From Plasmodium relictum (Eukaryota > Apicomplexa > Aconoidasida > Haemosporida > Plasmodiidae): a stretch of DNA of 64,000 nucleotides. Below the pieces are notes generated by a model, which saw only the letters and a list, made by a program, of their open reading frames with translations, was not told the origin of the DNA and searched no databases. Both the position numbers and the translations under genes were made by a program. How positions within the stretch are numbered: position 1 is the first letter of the stretch; each line of letters begins with the position of its first letter. Location of the stretch: assembly GCF_900005765.1 (NCBI RefSeq), contig NC_041688.1:839341-903340 (forward strand). The letters run 5' to 3'. Shown piece by piece: positions 34,301 through 43,828 of this stretch.

Positions 34301-37300
34301 ACTTCTTTCTTTTTTTTTTGTGTTTCTTATAAAAGGTATTGTTGGAGGAAAAAGGTGATCTCTAGATATAGACATGAAATTATTTTTATTATTATTTAGG
34401 TAATTTAAATTACTTACAGAGTTATAAGGATATAACATTTGAATGTTATTTTTCGTAAAAGATGGAACATTTATCATTTTATTTCTCATATAATTTGAAT
34501 TACTTCTATTTATCGCGTTTTCTAATTTACTTTTGTCATTAATTTTTGTCTCTTCCTTACTTTTACTTTTTCTAAAAAAATTCAGAATCATACTTGCATA
34601 TGATTTTTTTGAATTATTGTCTTCTCTGATATTGTTGTTGTTAGATCTATTCCATATGCTACTATTATTGATGCTATAACCATTATTATGAATGTTGCTG
34701 TTATAAACATGATTATGATTATTTTGATTATTATTATTATTATTATTTTGATTATTATTATTATTATTGTGATTATTACGATTATTATGATTATGATTAT
34801 TATTATTATTATGATTATTATTATTGTTATTATTATGATTATTATCATTGTTATTATTATGACTATTATTATTATTATTACCATTATTTCCACTACCATC
34901 GTCATTATCATCATAATTATTATAATTATTGTTAATATCATTGTTATCTATATTTGTTTTTTTATTTTTTTCTTGAAAATTCTCCTTTTTAATGTCATTT
35001 ATACTTATGTTCTTTAAATTATTTGAATATACATAAATATCTACACAATTGCTAGAATGTTTATTTTGTAAAAGTTTATTACCTCTGTTATGTGTATCAC
35101 CTATTTTCATGCAGTTCAAATTTGATTTAATACTATTACAATTTCCTTCATCACATCTTAAATCCTCACAATCGTTTAAGAAAAATTTTCTTTTTTGATG
35201 ACGATCATATGTTTTGTTTACTATATGACTTGTAAGTCTATTATTATAAACATTTTTGCTATGTTCATAATTTAAAGAAATACTTTCATTTGATTTTTTA
35301 CTTAAATTCGTTTTATTTAAAGGGAAATTGTCTATATCAAATGAATTTCTTTCAATATTGTTAAATCCACATAGTTTATTAGAGTTATAAAAATTACAAT
35401 CAACTGTTAATGATCTTAAATTTTTGTGTTGTCCTTCCTTAGATATATTATCATAATAGCTATTTTTTTTATTAAAATGTATATTATGTATATTAGAAAA
35501 GTTTCTATGTTTGTTTTCACTAAAATTTGTTGATTTTCGTGGAATTTCTGAATATTTACTTTCAAAATTAAAGGGGTTACAACTTGTATTGCAATTATAT
35601 TCCGAAAAATCATCATCATTGTTAAAATTATTATTAACGGCAAATTTACTATTATTCTTATTAATGCAATTATTATTATAGTTTAAAAAAGAACGGTAAC
35701 ATTTAGGATTTATACTGAAAAAACCATTTTCTGTATAATTTTTCTTTGTTAAATCATTTTTATTTGAAACATTTTGATTAGCATTTCTCTCATTTAATGA
35801 ATAGACTTCTTGGATTTCGTATGAATTAAAATTTCTTCTATTCTTATCTTGAATTCTATCTAATTTTAGTTTAGGTATAAGTATTTTATCTTTTATCATA
35901 ACATAATTATCAGGATTTGAAGAAACATTTTCATTATTTATATTATTCCTTAAGGAAAAACAACTATAATTAGATGATTTTCTATTAATTTCTATTTTTT
36001 CTTTATCATTTTTAAAATTTTTGTCATAAATTGGTTTTTCGTATTTAATTTTAGAGATTTCATTATTTTTACTATCCTCTTCGAAATTTAATTCCCCATT
36101 TTTATTAAAATTTATATTGCAGTTCTTATTAAGTATTTCATTCAAATTTTTACATTTGAAATTAGGAACATTTTCATCGATCTCCCTAGATATATTGTAT
36201 ATATCTTTTTCATTAATGATGCTACTTTTTTTAGTTGTGTCCGTATTGCAGCTATATCTTACTCTATTATAATTAGGAGTTTGTTCATCTTCTTTATCTG
36301 CATGCCTATTACAATTATATTTTTCGCTAAGACAAAATAAATGTTTTGATTTTTGAGAGCTATCAAAAGAATCACTGTTATAGTATGTCATATCAGATTT
36401 TGTACTATCTTCTGTACTACTTTTGTTTAAGATTTTGTATGAATTCCTTTTTTTTTGTTTATTTGATTTCTTTTTCTTTGTTTCATCTATTTCTAATAAT
36501 TTTTCTTGAGTACAAGGATTTGCTTCATGCTTTTCGTTGTCATTACAATCTTTTAGAATAAAATTGTTATAAACACATAATGTTTTAAAACAAGGATTGT
36601 TTTCTTCTTCCATTTCTTCTATTATTTCATTACATTCCTTTATGCTATCATTTTTATTACTTATATTATCATAATTAGTATTATCATCGCTTTTAATCTT
36701 TTCTTTATTGCTCAAAGTATCAAAATTATCTTCTGTGCTAGTATTTTTTGTATGTTGACAGGAAACCTTATTTTTTATTCTGCCAAAAAAAGAGTTATTA
36801 TCTTTATTATTATTATAATTAGATAATTTATTATCGTCATTATTGTTATATAAATTATTATCGTCACTGATATTATATGTAATAGTATTATTAGCATTGT
36901 TGATAGTTTTCTGTAAATTTTGATTTGAATTACTCATACATTTAATTCTTAAATTAACAGATTTATAATTTTTTAATTCATTAGTAAGATACTCATTTCC
37001 TTGCATATTTTTAAATTGAGCACTTTTAAAATTATAATCATTGTTTAATTTTATATTTATAAACTTGTTATTTTCTTTACAATCATTAAATACATTATTA
37101 ATATATCCACGTAAAATTGGATACTGTTCTGTTTTAGCATGCATAAAGTTTTGTTTATTGATGATATCATCTCTTGATTCAATTTTGTTTTCTTTATATT
37201 GTATAATATTTTCATTAGCTCCGTTTATTAATATTTTAAAATTATTCGGGATATTTTCTTTCATATAATAAACTTTTTGCCTTTCTGGTATATTCATATT

Positions 37301-39253
37301 TTTACTTTGTTCTATATCTACATAATATTTTCGTTCTTTAATCTTATCTAATGGAATTTTTTCTTCTTGTTCTAAAAATTTTTGCAATTTGTGATTTTCT
37401 TTAATAGTCTGTTGTTTTTTTTTTTCTTTGTTATTTATGCATTCATTTCTGTATTGATTATGAAGGTCAGAATTGTTATCACTTTTATTAATGTAAATAT
37501 AATATTTATCGTTACCTTTTCCTTTGTTATCTATTTTATCATAATAATCACAATAAGAATAGAAACTATCTTTATATACACTTATATTTCTATCACTTGT
37601 TAAATTATCATTAATGATATCTATACCACCTTTACCATTTAAGAAATTGCCATTAATTTCATTTTGCTTCTTTTTATTATTATGTATTATTTTATTTCGA
37701 GATACTACTTTTGAGCAAGAATTTCTCAAATTACTTTTCATTTGCAATTTTTTTAATTTATTTTCAGAACTATAATTTCTTAAATTACTTACCCATGAAT
37801 AATCTTCATTTAGGGGACCTATATGAAATAAGTCAACTTTTTTATTTTTTTCTGTATCTTCGTTAATAATTACATAATTCCATAACTTCTCATATACTTG
37901 TTCATTTTCACTAAAATCTTTATTATTATTTCGGTTATTTTTATTTGCTTCTTTCATATTCTTTGATTTTAGTGTATTTAATTTATTTATTTTATTTTTT
38001 GTTGAATAATCGCAAGCAGATAGTGCTCTCTTGGATTGATTATTTATATTTTTTTTATTTTTTTTTTCACTATACTTTTTTTCATGTAATACTTTTTGTG
38101 CACTCAAATTTTTAATGAATGAAGAAACAGTATGCCTTTCAAAATTAGGGATTGTTTTTTTTGTTTTCGTTTCTTCTTCAGTTTTTAAGTCATTATATTC
38201 ATTACCTACACACATTGCTGTTTTCCTTTTTATGTCTACTATATTATTTAAAATATTTCTATCAGAAAAATCAAATATATTTGTGCATCCTTTTCTATTT
38301 TGATTATTTATATTATTCATTAAAGAGCAATTGTAATCTTTTATTATGCCATTATATGGAATTTTATTAGCAAATGATTCATTATTTATTACATTTTTAT
38401 CTTCATGATTTTTACTTTTTTGATTTATGCAACATAGTAAATTCTCATTTTTATGTGCATTGCTAAATTTATCATTCTCATTATCATCATAATAATAATT
38501 ACCATTTGTATTATTATTTTCATAGCAGCATCCTTGATAATTTCCTACTTCTTTATTATCTTCATATTCATTTTGTACTTTGACATTTTCTACTTCTACA
38601 TTTCCCATATTCATCAGTTCTTCTCTTTTATTTTTTTTCATTTCATATTCTTTAATTTTTATTTTACCTTTTTTTTTATCATCACATCCTATTATTTTTC
38701 TATATTTTACTAAGGGAACATTTTTCTCATTTTGAACAGAACTAACATGAAAGCTTTCATTTATAGTTACTGAATTCTTGTTATTTTTTTTTTTTTTTTC
38801 ATCAAGAACAGTTTTAGAACGAAAGGTACTATCTCCTTTTTCTTTAGTTAAATCACATTTTTTATAATTTTTTTTTTTCTCATTGATTTTTTCTTGCAAT
38901 TTTCTTATATATTCATTTTTCCTTAATAATATGTCATCAGCTGATTTTTGATAAATATAAGGAACGCTATTCCATTTTATACATTGTCTGATTTTTTCTA
39001 TTTTTTTTATCTCAACTTTAAACAAATAAGTAGCTGTTCTTAGTGAGATGTTGTTTAGTTGTTGAATTTCTTTTATAATTTTTTGTGAATTCAAAAAGTT
39101 ATTAATTAACGAATTTTTATCTAAAACATTATTATTATCTTCAATAACAGAATTAGCACAAGCACAACTTTTCCCCCTTTTTCTTTTTTTTTCTTCTTTT
39201 ATTATCTCCTTTTTATTTTTGACTAATTCAACTATATTGTTATGTATACTCAT
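31388..39253 (-). CDS. Giant low-complexity protein of unknown function, 2,621 residues
   Basis: I do not recognise any domain. A single uninterrupted frame of 7.9 kb. Visible parts in order: a basic, possibly nuclear-localising patch KKRKRGK at about 20-27; a helical region (about 45-130, with LRTATYLFKVEIKKIEKIRQ) that is the least repetitive part; about 1,300 residues of Asn/Lys/Ser-rich sequence; an Asn/His tract at about 1434-1521; more Asn-rich sequence; an Asp/Glu tract at about 2178-2269; and a Gln/Glu/Lys coiled coil at the C-terminus (about 2565-2615). No signal peptide or membrane segment is evident. From memory, P. falciparum has a large conserved unknown gene at the matching position, which argues for a real gene. 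The N-terminal helical region and the C-terminal coiled coil are the segments most likely to be functional. No function can be assigned. Confidence 0.85.
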   Translation of the reverse strand: MSIHNNIVELVKNKKEIIKEEKKRKRGKSCACANSVIEDNNNVLDKNSLINNFLNSQKIIKEIQQLNNISLRTATYLFKVEIKKIEKIRQCIKWNSVPYIYQKSADDILLRKNEYIRKLQEKINEKKKNYKKCDLTKEKGDSTFRSKTVLDEKKKKNNKNSVTINESFHVSSVQNEKNVPLVKYRKIIGCDDKKKGKIKIKEYEMKKNKREELMNMGNVEVENVKVQNEYEDNKEVGNYQGCCYENNNTNGNYYYDDNENDKFSNAHKNENLLCCINQKSKNHEDKNVINNESFANKIPYNGIIKDYNCSLMNNINNQNRKGCTNIFDFSDRNILNNIVDIKRKTAMCVGNEYNDLKTEEETKTKKTIPNFERHTVSSFIKNLSAQKVLHEKKYSEKKNKKNINNQSKRALSACDYSTKNKINKLNTLKSKNMKEANKNNRNNNKDFSENEQVYEKLWNYVIINEDTEKNKKVDLFHIGPLNEDYSWVSNLRNYSSENKLKKLQMKSNLRNSCSKVVSRNKIIHNNKKKQNEINGNFLNGKGGIDIINDNLTSDRNISVYKDSFYSYCDYYDKIDNKGKGNDKYYIYINKSDNNSDLHNQYRNECINNKEKKKQQTIKENHKLQKFLEQEEKIPLDKIKERKYYVDIEQSKNMNIPERQKVYYMKENIPNNFKILINGANENIIQYKENKIESRDDIINKQNFMHAKTEQYPILRGYINNVFNDCKENNKFINIKLNNDYNFKSAQFKNMQGNEYLTNELKNYKSVNLRIKCMSNSNQNLQKTINNANNTITYNISDDNNLYNNNDDNKLSNYNNNKDNNSFFGRIKNKVSCQHTKNTSTEDNFDTLSNKEKIKSDDNTNYDNISNKNDSIKECNEIIEEMEEENNPCFKTLCVYNNFILKDCNDNEKHEANPCTQEKLLEIDETKKKKSNKQKKRNSYKILNKSSTEDSTKSDMTYYNSDSFDSSQKSKHLFCLSEKYNCNRHADKEDEQTPNYNRVRYSCNTDTTKKSSIINEKDIYNISREIDENVPNFKCKNLNEILNKNCNINFNKNGELNFEEDSKNNEISKIKYEKPIYDKNFKNDKEKIEINRKSSNYSCFSLRNNINNENVSSNPDNYVMIKDKILIPKLKLDRIQDKNRRNFNSYEIQEVYSLNERNANQNVSNKNDLTKKNYTENGFFSINPKCYRSFLNYNNNCINKNNSKFAVNNNFNNDDDFSEYNCNTSCNPFNFESKYSEIPRKSTNFSENKHRNFSNIHNIHFNKKNSYYDNISKEGQHKNLRSLTVDCNFYNSNKLCGFNNIERNSFDIDNFPLNKTNLSKKSNESISLNYEHSKNVYNNRLTSHIVNKTYDRHQKRKFFLNDCEDLRCDEGNCNSIKSNLNCMKIGDTHNRGNKLLQNKHSSNCVDIYVYSNNLKNISINDIKKENFQEKNKKTNIDNNDINNNYNNYDDNDDGSGNNGNNNNNSHNNNNDNNHNNNNNNNHNNNNNHNHNNRNNHNNNNNNQNNNNNNNQNNHNHVYNSNIHNNGYSINNSSIWNRSNNNNIREDNNSKKSYASMILNFFRKSKSKEETKINDKSKLENAINRSNSNYMRNKMINVPSFTKNNIQMLYPYNSVSNLNYLNNNKNNFMSISRDHLFPPTIPFIRNTKKKERSRTTPLNKNGFLLSSNSRADVLIDYKKGSKVSNFNLIEKRKSYNFSSIPYDKHNLYNAYHNALSNNMNFNINNFTYLTNKKESNNYNEKIEHGEIEMGYNQDNCNTNSDKYNTSDKQKNILKDHSLNNLSYCNENNILSNKRKYHNISLTKQDEIKFCEGNNANNNVSNLFEANANNNIFFSNNDYNNNSGNNINNSNNNITSSNNNNINNNKNFEHQEINQNDFVTNKSNFIYENSNNKIFKMDKNILEKNKNETYSDQYSTDISDRFSVNHSGRLSKSKKQMDNQNLYIKNNFQSNIQIDTPNEYVREQTFNELFKNSDVLCNQETNEKNINQIIYNKLQPVVELNGEYKDNLFINKEVCGNYFVNELQKDELFKQNTKDDLIYKKFEGFNIPLKENLLNKKVLKNKNSESPSDYVNNFPFDVKKNHEYYENVERNFETMKDNRKGTSENIYIKKDQVDEKKDINKLNRNDQIYQINEKEKENIDEFEDSDDDDNGEEKEESSEVVNEDEIEEKKQIMIKKEEKEEEDVEEDEDEDEEDEDEEDEEDEDEEDEEDEDEEDEEDEDEEDEEDEDEDEEDDEDEEDDEDEEDEDEEDEDEEEDEDEEEDEDEEEEEEEEKKTNNIIGINNNKIPFCNKSTKDEKEFNNHNKIDDLLNVKFEKSKHSPLNLIDFDNSKKNNLDASLSKDNNIFKFPTRQCKNNKQKIIKTYGDVVENKIIPLINSEVKNVIQEKLKSEKDTTVNNSDKKNDSFNFMNSSRNNTSSKKAFSNSGSKYLRNTIEIQENYDPNYYMKKIPSSTNENKKKKVSTLVEDPKKGLDSSYNRLSGMSDKKFLCTPVSCKNYTSEIFSDKKKGTDLNNIDNKRNLNKEAKSPKYKNLENFGKSTLSNTVLSSNISDTNYKNFTSCKDLDEIENQIESSKRNNEDLKKKLQEQIIIQQGLLKIKEQQQIYIEMLKQNEIEQQKEKTYVKNV
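32446..32720 (-). repeat. Asp/Glu tandem repeat tract in the giant protein
   Basis: About 90 consecutive acidic residues built from EDEEDED-type units of 12-21 bases. The plus strand is a run of CTT, CCT and CAT triplets, giving a strong purine/pyrimidine strand bias over about 275 bp. Confidence 0.95.
34690..34950 (-). repeat. Asn (AAT) repeat tract in the giant protein
   Basis: A run of AAT codons with scattered CAT (His), CAA (Gln) and CGT (Arg) codons, encoding an Asn-rich stretch of about 85 residues, the classic asparagine repeat of AT-rich Plasmodium genomes. Confidence 0.95.
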
Positions 39254-40485
39254 TTTAAATTTTTATACATGTACTCATTTACATAAAAAAATAGAAATTT
39301 ATTCTCTCACTTTCCTTATAAATATAAGTTTAATAAAAAAAATTAAATGTTTATAAGAAGATACAAAAAAATATATATATAATCATATAAATCAAATTCT
39401 TCAGAAAAAAAAAGCATATTTACACAATAGTATTTCATTAAAATATGCATATACTTTTTCAAATTTTATAATATAAACAAAAAAAAATTAAACGAAAAAA
39501 TAAAAAAAAATTAAACAAGAAAAAACAAAAAAATAAAATAATATATTTTTTTTTTATATTTAAATATAAATTATTTTAAATTATATATTCATATACATAT
39601 ATATATGTATAATTACAATTTTTTTTTTATAATGGTTGTCATCATACAAAAAAAAAGTCAAAAGATACAATGAGTTCTTAATATGATGCTACTTATGTAT
39701 ATTATTGTTAAAAAAAAATTATCTTTGATAACAAAAAAAAAAAAAAATAAAAAATATATATATATATACAAGTATCTTTTTTTAAATTTTTGTTATTCTT
39801 AAAAATTTCAAAAAAATTTAAAAAATTGGTTGTATTCTCAAAAAAAAAAAAAAAAAAATACATTATTTTTTCTGTATATTTAATGAAATTCACTTTTTTT
39901 TTTTTTTTTATTAAATAATATTTTAAAAGATTAATATTCTAAATGATTCGTATTTTAAATAAGAACATTATAAATAAAAAGTATTTCAAATAAATGTTAA
40001 GAAAAAATTAATAGTAGATTGATCATTGAAAAAATTACATTTAAATTATGCACACGGGTTGTCTTTTATTTTACTTTTTCTTAAGGTGTAATTACATATA
40101 AAAAAGTGGACTGCTATGAAAATAAAATTAAAAAAGAAAAGAGAGAAATATGAATACATATAAATGTATGTATATATTTATATTTATTTATTTTTGTATA
40201 AATATATAATAAATATATAATAAAAACAAAAATATTTTAACAAAAAAAATTATAATACTTTTGGAATCTTTATAGAACAGTCTCTTCTTTTTATGTATGT
40301 AATTATAATTTTAAGAATTTATATTAATACAAGTATTAGAACAAAATAAATACTCTTTTTTTTTCTTAAATACCATGTATTATTTAAAAAAATATATTTG
40401 CACTCATTTGCAGATGTTAAAAAAGAAAAGAAATGAAAAAAATTGTGTTTCTTATTTTTGATCTATTATATTTTTCATTTTATTA

Positions 40486-40516
<31 letters not shown>

Positions 40517-41266
40517 TTTAAAAATTTAATTATAACATTAAGAGAAATTGTATATACTAGAAAAAAAGAAAAAAAATCACAAATATATTTAAAATAAATG
40601 GAACGGAAAATATCTAAAAAAGAAATTTCTTTTATTCAAGAAAATAAAACCAAATTAAAAGGGAATAAAGCAAAATATTTAACAAAATAGATATATAACA
40701 TTGAAAAATAATTGTTTTAATACACATTATAATAAACGGAAAATATAAAATATAATTTTTAAATTAATAATTTTAAATAAATAATAATTTTTGAAACAAA
40801 AAGAAAATTTTCTATCAGTAAAAATAGCTAATTCTATAACAGTGTGTACGGAAAAAAAAAAAATTAAAGAGAAATTTTTTTTGATAGTGCAATAATATTT
40901 TATAAATCTGAATATTATTTAAAAAAAAAATTGAACAAAATATAAATTTTGGAAAATATTAATTACACCTTTAAATTAGCAATTCTAAAATGAATAAGAG
41001 TAACCGTATAGTATTTTTATACAAGAAAAATTTTATTTTTTTAAAGAGAATTCTATTTAAAAATGTAGTTAAAATAACTTTTCTCTTTATATTATACAAA
41101 AAAATATGAGAAATAAATATATCGGAATATACTTTGGTTTTTAGAAAAAATGATAATAATTTTACACAAAAATAATTTTTGAACTTACAATTACAAAAAA
41201 TATATATAAAAAAAAAAAAATGAAAGATGATAAGTACATTAGTCCTTATTTTCTTATTTCTAAGAT

Positions 41267-41303
<37 letters not shown>

Positions 41304-41802
41304 AAATATATATAAAAAGAAGAAAATGATAAGAAAATTATCAAATATTTTAATGAACATATAAACCAGATAAATAAAAATATAAAATAAATCGAGGATA
41401 TAATATAAAATAAATTAACAAGTATTATGTTAAAAAAATTTGAAGGAAAATAACATTATTATTCATTTTACTTATGATATTTAAAAAAACTGTTAAAATT
41501 AAATGATTGTTGTTTTGTATTGCTTTATTTTATTTTGTTTAAATACTCAATTTAAGTATTAAATACGTAAATGAAATTTTTTTTTTTTTTTTATTATACT
41601 CTTTTTTATAATTTTTTAATGAAATAATTTTAACTTAAGGCATAATTTAAAAAAAAATATAAATAAAGAAAGATAATGATACAAATTAGAGTTTTCTCAT
41701 AATTAATATATCTTTTATTTCTTTTTCTTTTTTTTTCTCTTCTCCAATCATTATTACTTTCAAATTACTACTATATATTTATTATATATATTAGATAAAA
41801 TA
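39254..41802. other. Divergent intergenic region, 2.5 kb
   Basis: Separates the starts of the giant gene (leftward) and the apicoplast SSB gene (rightward). It includes a (TA)n run at about 40489-40512 and many A/T runs. Open frames at 39708-39893 and 40971-41360 are poly-Phe/Ile/Lys and not supported. Confidence 0.6.
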
Positions 41803-42618
41803 ATGAAATTTTTATTTTTGACATATATAATATATTTAAATCATCTTTTAAAACTAAGTGGATTTACAGGTAATGTAAAAATTCATAATTTGAATAATAT
41901 TTTAAATAAAAGAATAGTTAGAATTAAAAAAATTAATTTGATAAAAATTAATTTACAAAATGATAACTATGAAAATAAAAGGTTTTATAATAGCAAACCA
42001 TTAATAAATGAGAAATCCTTAAATAAAATAACTTTAATTGGCCGAGTTGGGTGTGAACCAGATATAAAAATATTAAATGGAGGAGATAAAGTAGCAACCT
42101 TTAGTTTAGCAACAAATGAATTTTGGAGAGATAGAAATACAAATGAATTAAAATCAAAGACAGATTGGCATAGAATAGTAGTATATGATCAAAATTTAGT
42201 AGAGTTGGTAGATAAATATTTAAGAAAAGGTAGAAGAGTATATTTACAAGGATCGCTACATACTAGAAGATGGTTTGGTAATGATTTAAGTAATCAGCCA
42301 AAGCAAATAACAGAAATAGTTTTATCATATAATAAAAGTGATTTAATATTTTTAGATGACAGAAGAAATTTTATGAATAGAAATCCACATCAGACTCAGC
42401 CTAATGATAATCAAAATATAAGTAATAATACAAATAATATAAATAGTAATAGTGATATTATCCTCAATCAAAGTAATCATGATAGCCCTTTAAATAAAAA
42501 TGATTTTTCAGAAGGTATTGATGAGAATACTGATGATAATTTTGATGGATTAGATGGTAACACTGAAAAAGATGAGGGGATCTATGACAAAATGAATGCA
42601 CAAGAATTTGAAGAATAA
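41803..42618 (+). CDS. SSB: Single-strand DNA-binding protein, apicoplast-targeted
   Basis: Bacterial-type SSB that coats single-stranded DNA during replication and repair of the apicoplast genome. Single exon, 271 residues. The start gives a hydrophobic signal peptide (about 1-20) followed by a basic Asn/Lys-rich transit peptide to about residue 70, the two-part apicoplast leader. The OB-fold (about 73-185) carries the SSB hallmarks: NKITLIGRVGCEPDIK, a TFSLATNEFW strand, TDWHRIVVY, KGRRVYLQGSLHTRRW. The C-terminal ~85 residues are Asn/Asp-rich and end QEFEE; they are acidic but lack the DDDIPF-like tip that bacterial SSBs use to bind partners. In the family the protein forms tetramers. The leader and the lack of a close nuclear RPA resemblance make the organelle assignment secure. 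It is convergent with the Prp5-like gene. Confidence 0.92.
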   Translation: MKFLFLTYIIYLNHLLKLSGFTGNVKIHNLNNILNKRIVRIKKINLIKINLQNDNYENKRFYNSKPLINEKSLNKITLIGRVGCEPDIKILNGGDKVATFSLATNEFWRDRNTNELKSKTDWHRIVVYDQNLVELVDKYLRKGRRVYLQGSLHTRRWFGNDLSNQPKQITEIVLSYNKSDLIFLDDRRNFMNRNPHQTQPNDNQNISNNTNNINSNSDIILNQSNHDSPLNKNDFSEGIDENTDDNFDGLDGNTEKDEGIYDKMNAQEFEE

Positions 42619-43828
42619 ATTAGAGAAGTTTAATTGTTTTTTTTTTAATACAATATTTTTTAATACATATTACAACAGCAATAACAACAACAAAAAAAAA
42701 AAAATGAGCAAATGGATAATTTATATAGATATGTGTATTTCTATATATTTTACTAATTCTAATATTCATAAAATTTTGAATTATTAAGTAAACAAATATA
42801 AAATATAAAAAAAAATAATAAATGGTATAACACTTATTCATTAAATCTAATATTATATTTTAATAATTTATATGTATATGAAACTTTTTTTTTTTATTTA
42901 TTTTAATTATAAATAATGCATTACATAAAAAACTGATAATTTTTATATTAAAATTCTTTTGTTTTTGTGTTTTTTTTTAATACTATTACAATATAAAAAA
43001 AAAAATATGTATATATATATTATTTTTTTTTTTTTTTTTTTTTTTGTTATTATTTTAAAATATTTTTAAAATTAAAAAAGAATAAAGAAAATATAAAAAT
43101 ATTTACGCATAATATATTGTAGAAGACACTTTAAAAAAAAAGGAATACTTATTCTTTTTTTAAAAATTCTATAAAATATAAGTATCTTATTTAAAAAAAT
43201 AATTAAAATTTTTTAAGAATTTTATATTTTATTTATATATTTTTATGATATGTATGTAAATAGGTTCATATATTTTCATAAATTATTTGAAAGAAAAAAA
43301 AATTTAATGAAATTATAATATTTTAAGAATTTTTTTTTCCAAAAAAAAAAAAAAAAAAAAAAAATTAATATAAAGACAAAATGTAAATTTCTCTAGGAAT
43401 TTTAGTGAAGATAATTAAAATTGTCAAATGAACTTGAAAAAATTCAAAATTGTAAATAAGTTATAAAAAAAAAAATAAGGCAATTCATCAAAAACATATT
43501 TATACTATTAATCATGAAACTTGAATTATATAAAGTTATTCGTAATATCAAAATTTATATATACAAGGAAAAAATATAAAAAATAAAAAAATAAAAGAGA
43601 AAGAAAAATAATTGAAAGCATAAAAAAATTTTAAAATGTGTATAAGTGTAAAAGTTTAAGAAAAAAAAAAGAAATATATCTAATATATTTGTAATGTTAT
43701 ATTTTTCTGTTCTCTTAAAATATGATTACATGAACTGTCTTTGTTTTTAATTTAAATATTTTTCTTTTTTATATTATTTTAGTCTGCTTGCATTTTTTTT
43801 TTTTTTAAATATATTTCATTTAAAAAAA
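42619..43828. other. Convergent intergenic region, 1.2 kb
   Basis: Lies between the 3' ends of SSB and the Prp5-like helicase. Several long A and T runs (for example around 43023-43045 and 43340-43365) and TA patches. No gene supported. Confidence 0.6.

Noticed and set aside
34588-35017. Isoleucine-rich frames on both strands
   Set aside because: Shifted readings of the AAT (Asn) repeat; they are ATT/ATA runs with no protein-like composition.
40971-41360. 129-residue Phe/Lys-rich minus-strand frame
   Set aside because: Composition of random A/T-run DNA; includes long Phe homopolymer, no recognisable motif.
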